A stretch of DNA of 36,885 nucleotides from an uncultured Pirellulales bacterium (GTDB lineage: Bacteria > Planctomycetota > Planctomycetia > Pirellulales > Thermoguttaceae), in the NCBI GenBank assembly GCA_938015445.1, contig CALLPE010000035.1, positions 1-36,885 on the forward strand, in the 5' to 3' direction. Of this stretch, positions 17,178 through 25,167 are shown in pieces. The first letter of the stretch is position 1. The number at the start of each line of letters is the position of its first letter. The position numbers and the translations under genes are program-made. Under the pieces are notes generated by a model. It was not told where the DNA came from. It made no database searches and worked only from the letters and a program-made list of their open reading frames with translations.

Positions 17178-17915
17178 TCACTTCCCTGCCGCCCAACGGA
17201 TGCCCTGAAGAAGAATCTTCTGGTAGTTTGGGTTTTCCCAAGCCAGATGGTCGTGTCCCATCATGAAATAAAACACCCGGCTGTTCCCATACTGATTGAC
17301 CCACGCCACGTTGGGATCGTTCTTGGGGTTATCGGTCTTCAGCAACACATGTACGTTGGGGGCAACATAGTATTTGTTGTACACCTCGTCGTGAATCTTG
17401 AAGTCGCTCACTCCCTTGGTGATGGGGTGTTGTTTGTCCACCACGATGACGTTCATATCCTGCCCGTGCGCCCAGCCGGAAGTTTCGTACTTTTTGCCGT
17501 CGATTTCGCCCGGCTTAGTGAAGAACCGGCCGCCGATGATCTTGGGGAACTCGGCCCACCCCTGATGAGCAGCCATGTTGTGGTGCAGCGAGACCACGCC
17601 GATTCCTTTCTTCAGCAAAGCGACGAATGCCTCTTGCTGCGACGGCGAGATGGCCGGAACCATGTCGTACATCACCAGCACGTCGAAATCTTTCTCGAGG
17701 CCCGGTTTGAGCAGGTCGGCCTCCTGGGGCAGTTTGGCGATTTTATAAACCACTCCCGGCAGCGCATCCCACATGGCGTAGAACTGTTTCTCCTCGAAGC
17801 CGTGGCCGCCGATCGTAAGCAGCACACGAATTTTTTGCTCTTCGGCGGATTGCACTTGCGCCGCACCCCACACCGCCAACCCCACACCGATCATCAGAGC
17901 TGCAAACTTGTTCAT
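17178..17915 (-). CDS. Secreted ThuA-domain protein
   Basis: A 245-residue exported ThuA/trehalose-utilisation-type protein with a glutamine-amidotransferase-like fold. The signal peptide spans about 1-24 and ends VQSAEE. Family features include TIGGHGFEEKQF, VSLHHNMAAHQGW and the late FYFMMGHDHLAWENP. These proteins are abundant in planctomycetes and are linked to sugar metabolism by context, with the exact reaction unknown. The start at 17915 is fixed by AGGGAG a few bases upstream and by the signal peptide; a longer frame to 18233 lacks any family character. Confidence 0.88.
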   Translation of the reverse strand: MNKFAALMIGVGLAVWGAAQVQSAEEQKIRVLLTIGGHGFEEKQFYAMWDALPGVVYKIAKLPQEADLLKPGLEKDFDVLVMYDMVPAISPSQQEAFVALLKKGIGVVSLHHNMAAHQGWAEFPKIIGGRFFTKPGEIDGKKYETSGWAHGQDMNVIVVDKQHPITKGVSDFKIHDEVYNKYYVAPNVHVLLKTDNPKNDPNVAWVNQYGNSRVFYFMMGHDHLAWENPNYQKILLQGIRWAAGK

Positions 17916-18305
17916 TTCCGATCTCCCTGCGCAGCGGCTGGCTGCGTCGTGAAAGCCCATACCCGATGCTTGCCCAAGGACGTACTGCAATACAGCTCTC
18001 TGCCAGCCCGAGCCTGTCGATCGGCAGCAAACAACGCTGGCAAGAACCATAACCACTTTAGCGCCACGGTCCGGCGGCGTCAAGCACGCGGCGCTCCCTG
18101 AATGCATCGGGCGCAGCGGTCCCCGAAGCCCTCGAGGCCGCAAGTTTCCCACCGGCCGAAGGCACACTGCCTCCCTGCCCGGCGGCCTTGGCCGTCTGTC
18201 GTTCGGCAACTTGCTGCATGCAATGGCCGCCAATAGTCCGCTGTTGCGACCCGTGTTGGCGCCGATGTCAGCCGGCGCCAGTGTGCGATGCCAGCAATGC
18301 GCCGT
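17916..18305. other. Intergenic region between ThuA and PQQ genes
   Basis: About 390 bases with no supported gene. It is GC-rich with several short inverted words (for example GGCGCC near 18258 and 18276) but no clear terminator or promoter. An apparent 106-codon upstream extension of the ThuA frame has no domain. Confidence 0.45.
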
Positions 18306-21206
18306 CTAGTCGCTGGCCTGCCCGAAGCACATCACCCGACCGTCGGATAGTGCAACAACCACTCGCCCTGCGCTATCCACGGCCAGTCCCCAGCGCACCG
18401 GCGCAGCCGGCAATGGTTGCGTCCACAGGGTGTTAGGTCCTTCCGCCTCGAGGGCCACCAATTGCCAACTCTCGCCCAGGGCAGCCGGCGCCTGCCGAAA
18501 CGAGAGCCGGGCGTTGCGGGTGCCCACGACCGACCGCTCCCAGTACACCGAATTGTCATACACCGGGAAGTTCGGGGTGGAATAAAGCGGTTGGCCGGAG
18601 ATGACTATTTTGTTGCCGACCAGCGTCAGCTCGCGGCCGCGCAGCGCGCTGGCGCCGATACCAGTCGGTGGGTTGACGTAGCACTTGCCCGTAGCGGTGT
18701 CGAACGCGGCGATGCCCACCGAATTGCCCCCGGCCAAATACAACCGATCGCCGTAAAGCAGCAAGTCGCCTTGGCAGGCCACTCCGCGCCGGGAAACAGG
18801 GTCGATGTGTCCGCAGGTGTTGTTTTGCCAGCGGATTTCCCCCGTCAGTGCATCGACCGCGTACACGTGCGTGCCATCGTTATCGGTGATGCCGGCGGCA
18901 AAATATGCCGTCCGGCCGTCCACTACCACTCCGGCGGCTACCGGCCAGGTCGACATGAGTTTGTCGTAAACCGGTATCCGCCGCTCGATAGGCGCCGCGC
19001 GGAATCGCCATAGCAGCTTGCCTGTGGTGGCATCAAGGCAGTACGCCCAGCCATCGCCAGAACCCACATACGCCCTGTTATTGGCGATTGCCGGCGGGTA
19101 ACGGACGGGCCCGCCCACGCAGGCCGTCCATACCAGCTTGCCATTTTGGGCGCTCAGTGCGCGCACCACTCCGTCGTCGCCAGCGAAAAACACCAAGCCG
19201 CCCGCTGCCACCGGGGCAGTCGGTTCTATCGACACCTTCGGCTCATACTGCCAGAAAAGCTTCAATTTTTCTGCGATACTGGCGTTGGACTGGGCGGTGC
19301 GGGCGTTGTTGGCCCGGTACGTGGGCCAATCGGCCGGGTCGACATCCAACCGTGCCGCTGCAACCTCGGTATCGCTTCGCTGTTGTGCTTGGGCCATCGC
19401 TGCCCGCTCCAACCGGTCTGGTCCCGCTTCCTGGCCAAAAGCGAAGTCGCCTGCCGGCGCCCAACAAATCGCACCGAACATTTGCAGGTTGCAGTCGCAC
19501 ACCCAAGGGGTCCAGTACAAATGCCCGTTGGCGATGATCACTCCCACATGGCACGCAGGCCGCATGGTCGAGAACCATTGCATCTGCTCACCGCTAGGGC
19601 TGAAGCAACCCGTACCCTCGTGCCCGCGGAAAAAGATGCTCTCGATGTTACCTGTAGATCGGGTACACGCGCGGCGGCGAATGTTGTATCGGGCAAGGAC
19701 CTCGCCGCTGAGCGGGTCGAGCTTCGCCGTTTGATCGTTGCTATTGTGGGGGCCGATGACGTAAAGCGCATCGTCCCGGATTACCAAATGCAGGTCCATC
19801 GCCGGATACTTGAACAGCACCCGACCGTCTTCGGCCGAAAGCGCTGTCAGCCAGTTGACTTGCGGCCCAACGAAGTAAACCGCCCGCTCGCTGCAACGCA
19901 GATACACTGTGCTTTTCCAACCGCCGATGTACCCGTGGCCCGGCCGATAACGGCCGATGGCCTCGAAGACGGCGGGGTCTTTTTCCGCCGTCCGCCGCCA
20001 AAGCTGTTTGCCGGTCTTGGCTTCCAGGCAGCCCAGGTAGTTGCCAAAGTTGCAATAGAAGATTTGGCTGCGGTTCATGCACAGCGACCGGCTGTCGATG
20101 GGCGGTTCTTCGCGGTGAGTCCACAACACTTGCTTGGTCTTCACATCGAGCGCTACCAATGTGGTGCCGAAACCCCATGCGTATTCCCGCTGATTGTACC
20201 CCTTGGAAATGCCATCCCACGGCCAGCCGTGCTTGATGCTCTTCCACTTGGCCACTTCGTCGGCCGGTTCGTCAGCTCCGATCAGCGCGTACAACACGCC
20301 GTCCTGCAAAGCAATCCACTTCCAAAAAGTGCCGCCGAACTGCTGCTGCGGAAGTCGTATTTCGTCGAGCTGTTTGCCCGTGGCGGCATCTAGCAGCTTG
20401 CACGACTGGTCGTCGGCCAGGTAAAGCACCTCGGGCGTAGCGACCATCATGCTGCGATCGACCATGTGGCCTGGCCGCAGGTTGCGTGTCCACAGTTTCG
20501 TGCCGTTGAACGCATTTAAGGCCACCAACGTGTTGAGCATCGACTCCTCGCGCTCGTGCCAGGCCACGTGGCCGAAAGCCATGAATATCCTGCCGGCCGA
20601 CGATACAACCAATTGCGGCGCCGGGGCGTAGCGCGGCTCGACGATAAACTGGGTCAGGTACGGCCCCCGCGCCAGCCGGTCGCGCGACAGCGGATTGTTG
20701 TCCGGCCCATGATAGTGATGCGACCAGTCGTCCATCCCTGCGGGAAAAGGCTTGACGATCCTTTCCGCACCGATGGCGGCTACGCCTTGGGGACGAAGGA
20801 CGCGCAACACCTCAGCTTTCGGCACCGCTCCGGCGTCGCCGTGGACGATTACTGCATCGGCCAGGTTGTCGGCCAGACCGATCCGCCTGAGCGGCGCTTT
20901 GGCAACGAATATACGTTTGCCGTACAGGCCGGCGGTTTCGGCGGCGCGGGCGATCGTCTCGGCTCTCTCCGTAGCGTCGCACTGCACGAATACCGTCAGC
21001 GTGCCGCCAGACGTCCCTTCCTGGCGAGCCGCTGCTATCGCTTGCTCGGGCCGCACATCGCCCAACAAAACGACGAGGCCCTGCTCGAGCGCCAATTGCT
21101 TCTCCGCACTCTGCCGCTCGGCACCGGCCACAACTCCGCCGACTATGCTGACGCCGGCATGTAGTGTAATGAACGCCCACCACAATAGCGGTACGTAACC
21201 AGACAT
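18306..21206 (-). CDS. Large PQQ-type beta-propeller protein with methyltransferase-like N-terminal segment
   Basis: A 966-residue exported protein. An N-terminal signal peptide (about 5-28) is followed by a Rossmann/methyltransferase-like segment at about 40-145, with VVLLGD, ADAVIVHGDA and EVLRVLRPQG. Propeller blades follow from about residue 190, seen as repeated LVALDVKTKQVLW, CLEAKTGKQLWRR, CLDATTGKLLWRF and AVDALTGEIRWQN, typical of PQQ-dependent dehydrogenase/BamB-like repeats. The motif GMDDWSHHYHGPDNN (158-171) and a Cys-containing stretch CDCNLQMFGAICW are distinctive. The start is set by GGGGAGG at 21214-21220. Enzyme activity is not evident: neither SAM-binding glycine-rich loop nor PQQ-binding site could be confirmed. 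Confidence 0.8.
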   Translation of the reverse strand: MSGYVPLLWWAFITLHAGVSIVGGVVAGAERQSAEKQLALEQGLVVLLGDVRPEQAIAAARQEGTSGGTLTVFVQCDATERAETIARAAETAGLYGKRIFVAKAPLRRIGLADNLADAVIVHGDAGAVPKAEVLRVLRPQGVAAIGAERIVKPFPAGMDDWSHHYHGPDNNPLSRDRLARGPYLTQFIVEPRYAPAPQLVVSSAGRIFMAFGHVAWHEREESMLNTLVALNAFNGTKLWTRNLRPGHMVDRSMMVATPEVLYLADDQSCKLLDAATGKQLDEIRLPQQQFGGTFWKWIALQDGVLYALIGADEPADEVAKWKSIKHGWPWDGISKGYNQREYAWGFGTTLVALDVKTKQVLWTHREEPPIDSRSLCMNRSQIFYCNFGNYLGCLEAKTGKQLWRRTAEKDPAVFEAIGRYRPGHGYIGGWKSTVYLRCSERAVYFVGPQVNWLTALSAEDGRVLFKYPAMDLHLVIRDDALYVIGPHNSNDQTAKLDPLSGEVLARYNIRRRACTRSTGNIESIFFRGHEGTGCFSPSGEQMQWFSTMRPACHVGVIIANGHLYWTPWVCDCNLQMFGAICWAPAGDFAFGQEAGPDRLERAAMAQAQQRSDTEVAAARLDVDPADWPTYRANNARTAQSNASIAEKLKLFWQYEPKVSIEPTAPVAAGGLVFFAGDDGVVRALSAQNGKLVWTACVGGPVRYPPAIANNRAYVGSGDGWAYCLDATTGKLLWRFRAAPIERRIPVYDKLMSTWPVAAGVVVDGRTAYFAAGITDNDGTHVYAVDALTGEIRWQNNTCGHIDPVSRRGVACQGDLLLYGDRLYLAGGNSVGIAAFDTATGKCYVNPPTGIGASALRGRELTLVGNKIVISGQPLYSTPNFPVYDNSVYWERSVVGTRNARLSFRQAPAALGESWQLVALEAEGPNTLWTQPLPAAPVRWGLAVDSAGRVVVALSDGRVMCFGQASD

Positions 21207-21220
21207 GGCGATGCCTCCCC

Positions 21221-21995
21221 GGTACCAGACGTGTGTGATAACGCGCCATCGGAACGAAAGATTCTCCCGCTAACTGTCGGACAGCGTGTTGATTGCCCGC
21301 TGGAATGGCGAGCACCTGCGAGCGTTCCTAGTAGACCTTGCGAAAAAAGCGGACCATGCGAAAAAACCGATACGAGCGCTTCGGAAAACCAAACACCCGA
21401 TCTTCGCGCCGCCGATCAACCGAGGTCATTCTCGCAAGTTCATAGTGTCTTGCAAGCTTTTGCTGGGCGATAACCACACCTAAACACACCATAGACAGTG
21501 TAGTTTGCCCACTGCTAATTTTTGGCGGAAGTTGCTGCCGCCGTGGGAGTTGCAGCAATCCAGGTGTTCTTGGCTTACTGGATTTGTACGCAAAACTATC
21601 CGCATCAGCAATGTTAGCCGTTCCCACGCGATTACACAGGGCAAAAGCACTTTAAGCACGTTGGTTGATTAGCCGCATTCCAGCAATGGGCAAACTATAA
21701 GACAAAAACACAACGCGCTAGTTGTACCACCGCGTTCATCGGTGATGATTGTAACTGCCGAGAACCACCTAGCCATTCACGGGGTGACAGGGATTCACCA
21801 CGGAGGCACGGATAAACAGAGGAGAAAGAACCACTTCCACGCTGAGCGAGGGTGAGCTAAAATACCCACAGTCGCTGCTAAAATGCTAACACGCGTGCAA
21901 ACGTCGAAACAATTACGCAGGTGCCAGCCGGCCTGACAAAATCGCTGACGCCAGTACGACGGCAGCTTGCAATCCGTGTCAGCGGCAAACAAATA
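21221..21995. other. Long non-coding interval before tRNA-Ile
   Basis: About 775 bases with no supported gene. It holds a degenerate copy of a common intergenic word (CACCACGGAGGCACGG, 21796-21811) related to the one at 16208. Predicted frames of 60-100 codons show no domain, signal peptide or ribosome binding site. Confidence 0.45.
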
Positions 21996-22069
21996 GGGCG
22001 CATAGCTCAGTTGGTTAGAGCGCGTCCCTGATAAGGACGAGGTCTGAGGTTCGAATCCTCATGCGCCCA
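21996..22069 (+). tRNA. tRNA-Ile (anticodon GAU)
   Basis: A complete cloverleaf. The acceptor stem is GGGCGCA (21996-22002) paired with TGCGCCC (22062-22068). The D arm is GCTC/GAGC, the anticodon stem is CGTCC/GGACG with loop CTGATAA and anticodon GAT at 22030-22032, and the T arm is TGAGG-TTCGAAT-CCTCA. The discriminator base is A. The full CCA end is not encoded. No rRNA gene is nearby. Confidence 0.95.
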
Positions 22070-22714
22070 CTAGGCAGGTGGCGAGGCCCACGAGGGCAGG
22101 AGCTTCCGGGCCCCAGTCACCCTCGAATAAGCCGCCCATTTAACAGACAGTTTTATCGCTCCCCATAACACGGATTTATCGGCTGCGGTATACGCGACAT
22201 AGTGGAGGTGTAGTTGGGCTGCTGGAGTAAACACGGGAAAAATGCTCCCCGTAGCCCAGATGGCTGCTACGCTCGCCGTTACCGAAGGCGGCGTAAGCCA
22301 AAAGCTCTCGTGCAGACGAATGAAACGATAAGGTATCGAGCTCGGGCCCGCCGTGTGGACGATGTCCGAATCCGGGTATCTTTGTTCCGCGTCCCGGCTC
22401 CGCTTGGCCGTCCACGTTTTGTCGTTTTGCGTATGCAGCGAGCCGCTTAAAACTTGCGAAGACTAGAAGGCAATCTGCTGAGCGTTTCAACTGTCCCGCT
22501 ATAGCGCACCGCAATGCGGAAAAAGCGGCATTTTCTTAGCTCGACTTCTTAGCTTGGCTATTGTGATTTTCCATAACTCCCCTTCCTTTTTGTGGTTGCG
22601 CGGCAACCTTAATTCGCTGATTTAATCTTCCAACTTCAGTATCCACTGTGAGTGGGGATATGCTTTCTCCCGGGCGGCATCAATAACCGGCAAGAATTAA
22701 CCGGCAAGAATCTA
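22070..22714. other. Non-coding interval after tRNA-Ile
   Basis: No supported gene in about 640 bases. A 14-bp tandem duplication AACCGGCAAGAATT (22685-22698, repeated to 22711 with one change) lies just before the IS5 remnant and could mark its boundary. Confidence 0.4.
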
Positions 22715-22835
22715 GCTCTGAGCGTGTCGATAAAGACCCGGATGGTCCGGCAAAACTGCGGCGTTTAGTTGTTCCGGGTGATCTGGGGAAGTGATTCCCT
22801 TTCAGAAGCGACGGAGTGCTTCTGCGACACGCGCT

Positions 22836-23230
22836 TATCTGCCGGATGTGACCGATGCACAGTGGCAGAGGATTTCCCCGGTTGACCGCGCCGGACAATC
22901 CAGGCAGTCGGCCCCGCAAGGTGGGCATGCATGCGGTGCTCAACTCCGTGTTTTACATCCTTGGCAGTGGTTGAGCGTTGCAGATGCTGCCCAAGAATTA
23001 CCCGCCGTGGTAGCCGGTCTAATAATAGTTTCCCCAAAGCGACTGCTGTTCCTTTGCGCGACTCAAGCAGTCGCTCAACTCAAGCAGTCGCTCAATTCAA
23101 GCAGGATGCCACCTGGCGCAACATTCGCGACATCCTGCGAACGTGCGTAGGGGCGCAAAGCGGGCGTCACCAGTAATCGAGTGCCGCGATTCTGGATAGT
23201 TAGTCGGTCGAAACGACGGAAACAGTGCGG
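22836..23230 (+). pseudogene. Decayed IS5-family transposase
   Basis: Remnants in order of an IS5-type (DUF4096 plus DDE) transposase, spread over different frames. YLPDVTDAQWQRISP starts at 22836. A frame change follows, then VGMHAVLNSVFYILGSG (22921-22971), an in-frame TGA, and ALQMLPKNYPPW to 23010. Another frame holds DATWRNIRDILRTCVGAQSGR around 23105-23170. Finally DS-stop-SVETTE near 23199-23224 matches the usual DSQSVKTTE with CAG changed to TAG. At least two stop codons and two frame changes show that it is dead. The family assignment rests on recalled motif order, not a search. The DDE region beyond 23230 is not recognisable. Confidence 0.7.
23061..23104. repeat. 17-bp tandem duplication in the decayed transposase
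   Basis: ACTCAAGCAGTCGCTCA occurs at 23061-23077 and again at 23078-23094, followed by a partial third copy at 23095-23104. Because 17 is not a multiple of three, the duplication itself shifts the reading frame and explains one of the frame changes in the transposase remnant. Confidence 0.85.
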
Positions 23231-23382
23231 CATTGGCTTACAAGACCGAGAAAAAGTTGAACATGCGGGAACAACGCGCGCTGGTCGAAGTCGGTGCGGC
23301 AGTACTTTAAGACTGCCTGCGGCAGTACAATACGAGGCGGTGGTGGCTGTACGAAGCATGGGCAATCGACGGAGGAAAAAGC

Positions 23383-25080
23383 GTGAGTTCAGTCCCAATG
23401 GCGCCCACGGTGGCTTATTTCTCTATGGAGATCGCGCTCCACCCGCGCATGCCCACTTATAGCGGCGGATTGGGGATTCTGGCCGGAGACACAGTTCGTG
23501 CCGCAGCCGATCAAAGGATTCCGATGGTGGCCGTCACGTTGCTGCATCGGCGTGGCTATTTTCGCCAGCGACTCGACTCGAGCGGATGGCAGCAGGAAGA
23601 AGCCGACGAGTGGTCGGTACACGACTTCGTGACCGAGCAGTCGGCGCGCGTTCAGGTGGTCATCGAGGGCCGTATGGTCCACTTGCGCGCTTGGTCGTAC
23701 GAGGTCAAATCGCCCTCTGGGGCCACTGTGCCGGTATATCTGCTCGACTCGGACCTGCCCGAAAACGCCGAGCAGGACCGTTCACTGACGCATCAGTTGT
23801 ACGGGGGCGACGAGCGTTATCGGCTGTGCCAGGAGGTAATCCTGGGAATAGGTGGCCTGCGGATGCTCAGGGCATTGGGTTATCAGAAGATAGGGCGTTT
23901 TCACCTCAACGAAGGCCATGCAGCGCTACTGGGGCTGGAACTGCTTGACGAAACGGCCCGCGCCGCCGGTCGGACGACTTTCTCCCCGGAGGACGTGGAT
24001 ACGGTGCGTCGGCAATGCGTATTTACCACTCACACGCCGGTGCCGGCCGGCCACGACAAATTTCCCTTGGAATTGGTCGAGCGGGTTCTGGGTCGGCCAG
24101 AGATTTGGGCGACCAAGAACATCTTCTGCTGCGACGATCTGCTGAACATGACCTATCTTGCGCTGAACCTCAGCGGCTACGTCAACGGAGTAGCCAAAAG
24201 GCACGCCGAGGTCTCGCGGCTGATGTTCGCCGAGTACCAGATCGATGCCATTACCAACGGCGTGCACGTTCCTACTTGGACGTCGCCGCAGTTTGCTGCT
24301 TTGTTCGATCGCTATATTCCCGGCTGGCGCGAAGACGCCTTCAGCCTGCGTTATGCGTTGAGCATCCCCCCGGAGGAAGTCTGGCAGGCGCATCAGCAGG
24401 CGAAGCGCGCTTTGCTGGAACGGGTGAACAACAACGCCCAGGCAACGCTGCGCGGCGACGTGCTCACGTTGGGCTTCGCCCGACGCGCCACCGCCTACAA
24501 GCGCGCCGGCTTGCTGCTTCACGACGTTGATCGACTGAAAGCCATCGCCAAACAGGCGGGCGGTTTGCAGGTTATTTACGGCGGCAAGGCTCATCCGCGC
24601 GACCACGACGGAAAGCTGGAGATACAGCGCATATTCCAGCTCGGCCAATCGTTGAAAGACGACCTGAAGATCGTGTATATGGAAAACTACGATTGGTCCC
24701 TGGGGGCGTTGATGACGGCCGGGGTGGACGTGTGGCTTAACACTCCTCATCCGCCCCAGGAAGCCAGCGGCACCAGCGGTATGAAAGCCGCGCTGAACGG
24801 TGTACCGAGCCTGAGCATCCTCGACGGCTGGTGGATCGAAGGATGCATCGAAAACATAACAGGCTGGGCTATCGATCCTGGTTCGGTCGACCATGACGAT
24901 CGCCGAGCAGCAGACGCAGCCGCCCTGTACGGCAAGCTGGAAAAAGCCGTGGTTCCTTTGTATTGCAACAACCGGTCCCGATTCATCGACATGATGCTTC
25001 ATGCCGTCGCGCTGAACGGCTCTTTCTTCAACACGCAGCGGATGATTCTCGAATATTCCACCAGGGCTTATTTGCACTGA
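23383..25080 (+). CDS. glgP: Alpha-glucan (glycogen/maltodextrin) phosphorylase, short form
   Basis: A 565-residue GT35 phosphorylase that releases glucose-1-phosphate from alpha-1,4-glucans. It starts with the [22 protein letters not shown] stretch of the family's active core, has HLNEGHAAL and [12 protein letters not shown], and ends with the PLP-site signature [14 protein letters not shown]. The cofactor lysine is K468. It is far shorter than classical phosphorylases (about 800 residues) and lacks the N-terminal DUF3417 region of many AGP-type members. The start is GTG at 23383 with GGAGG at 23371-23375. The P-type ATPase begins 87 bases downstream on the same strand, so co-transcription is possible. 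Confidence 0.92.
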   Translation: MSSVPMAPTVAYFSMEIALHPRMPTYSGGLGILAGDTVRAAADQRIPMVAVTLLHRRGYFRQRLDSSGWQQEEADEWSVHDFVTEQSARVQVVIEGRMVHLRAWSYEVKSPSGATVPVYLLDSDLPENAEQDRSLTHQLYGGDERYRLCQEVILGIGGLRMLRALGYQKIGRFHLNEGHAALLGLELLDETARAAGRTTFSPEDVDTVRRQCVFTTHTPVPAGHDKFPLELVERVLGRPEIWATKNIFCCDDLLNMTYLALNLSGYVNGVAKRHAEVSRLMFAEYQIDAITNGVHVPTWTSPQFAALFDRYIPGWREDAFSLRYALSIPPEEVWQAHQQAKRALLERVNNNAQATLRGDVLTLGFARRATAYKRAGLLLHDVDRLKAIAKQAGGLQVIYGGKAHPRDHDGKLEIQRIFQLGQSLKDDLKIVYMENYDWSLGALMTAGVDVWLNTPHPPQEASGTSGMKAALNGVPSLSILDGWWIEGCIENITGWAIDPGSVDHDDRRAADAAALYGKLEKAVVPLYCNNRSRFIDMMLHAVALNGSFFNTQRMILEYSTRAYLH

Positions 25081-25167
25081 GTCTGCCGACTCAACCAGTG
25101 GCACGTAGTAGCGGGCAGGCAACAGCATTTGGGCCTGCGGATTTTGTTGTTTCAGCGAAACGCAACC

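Noticed and set aside
22176..22514. 112-codon minus-strand frame after tRNA-Ile
   Set aside because: No recognisable protein character and no ribosome binding site.
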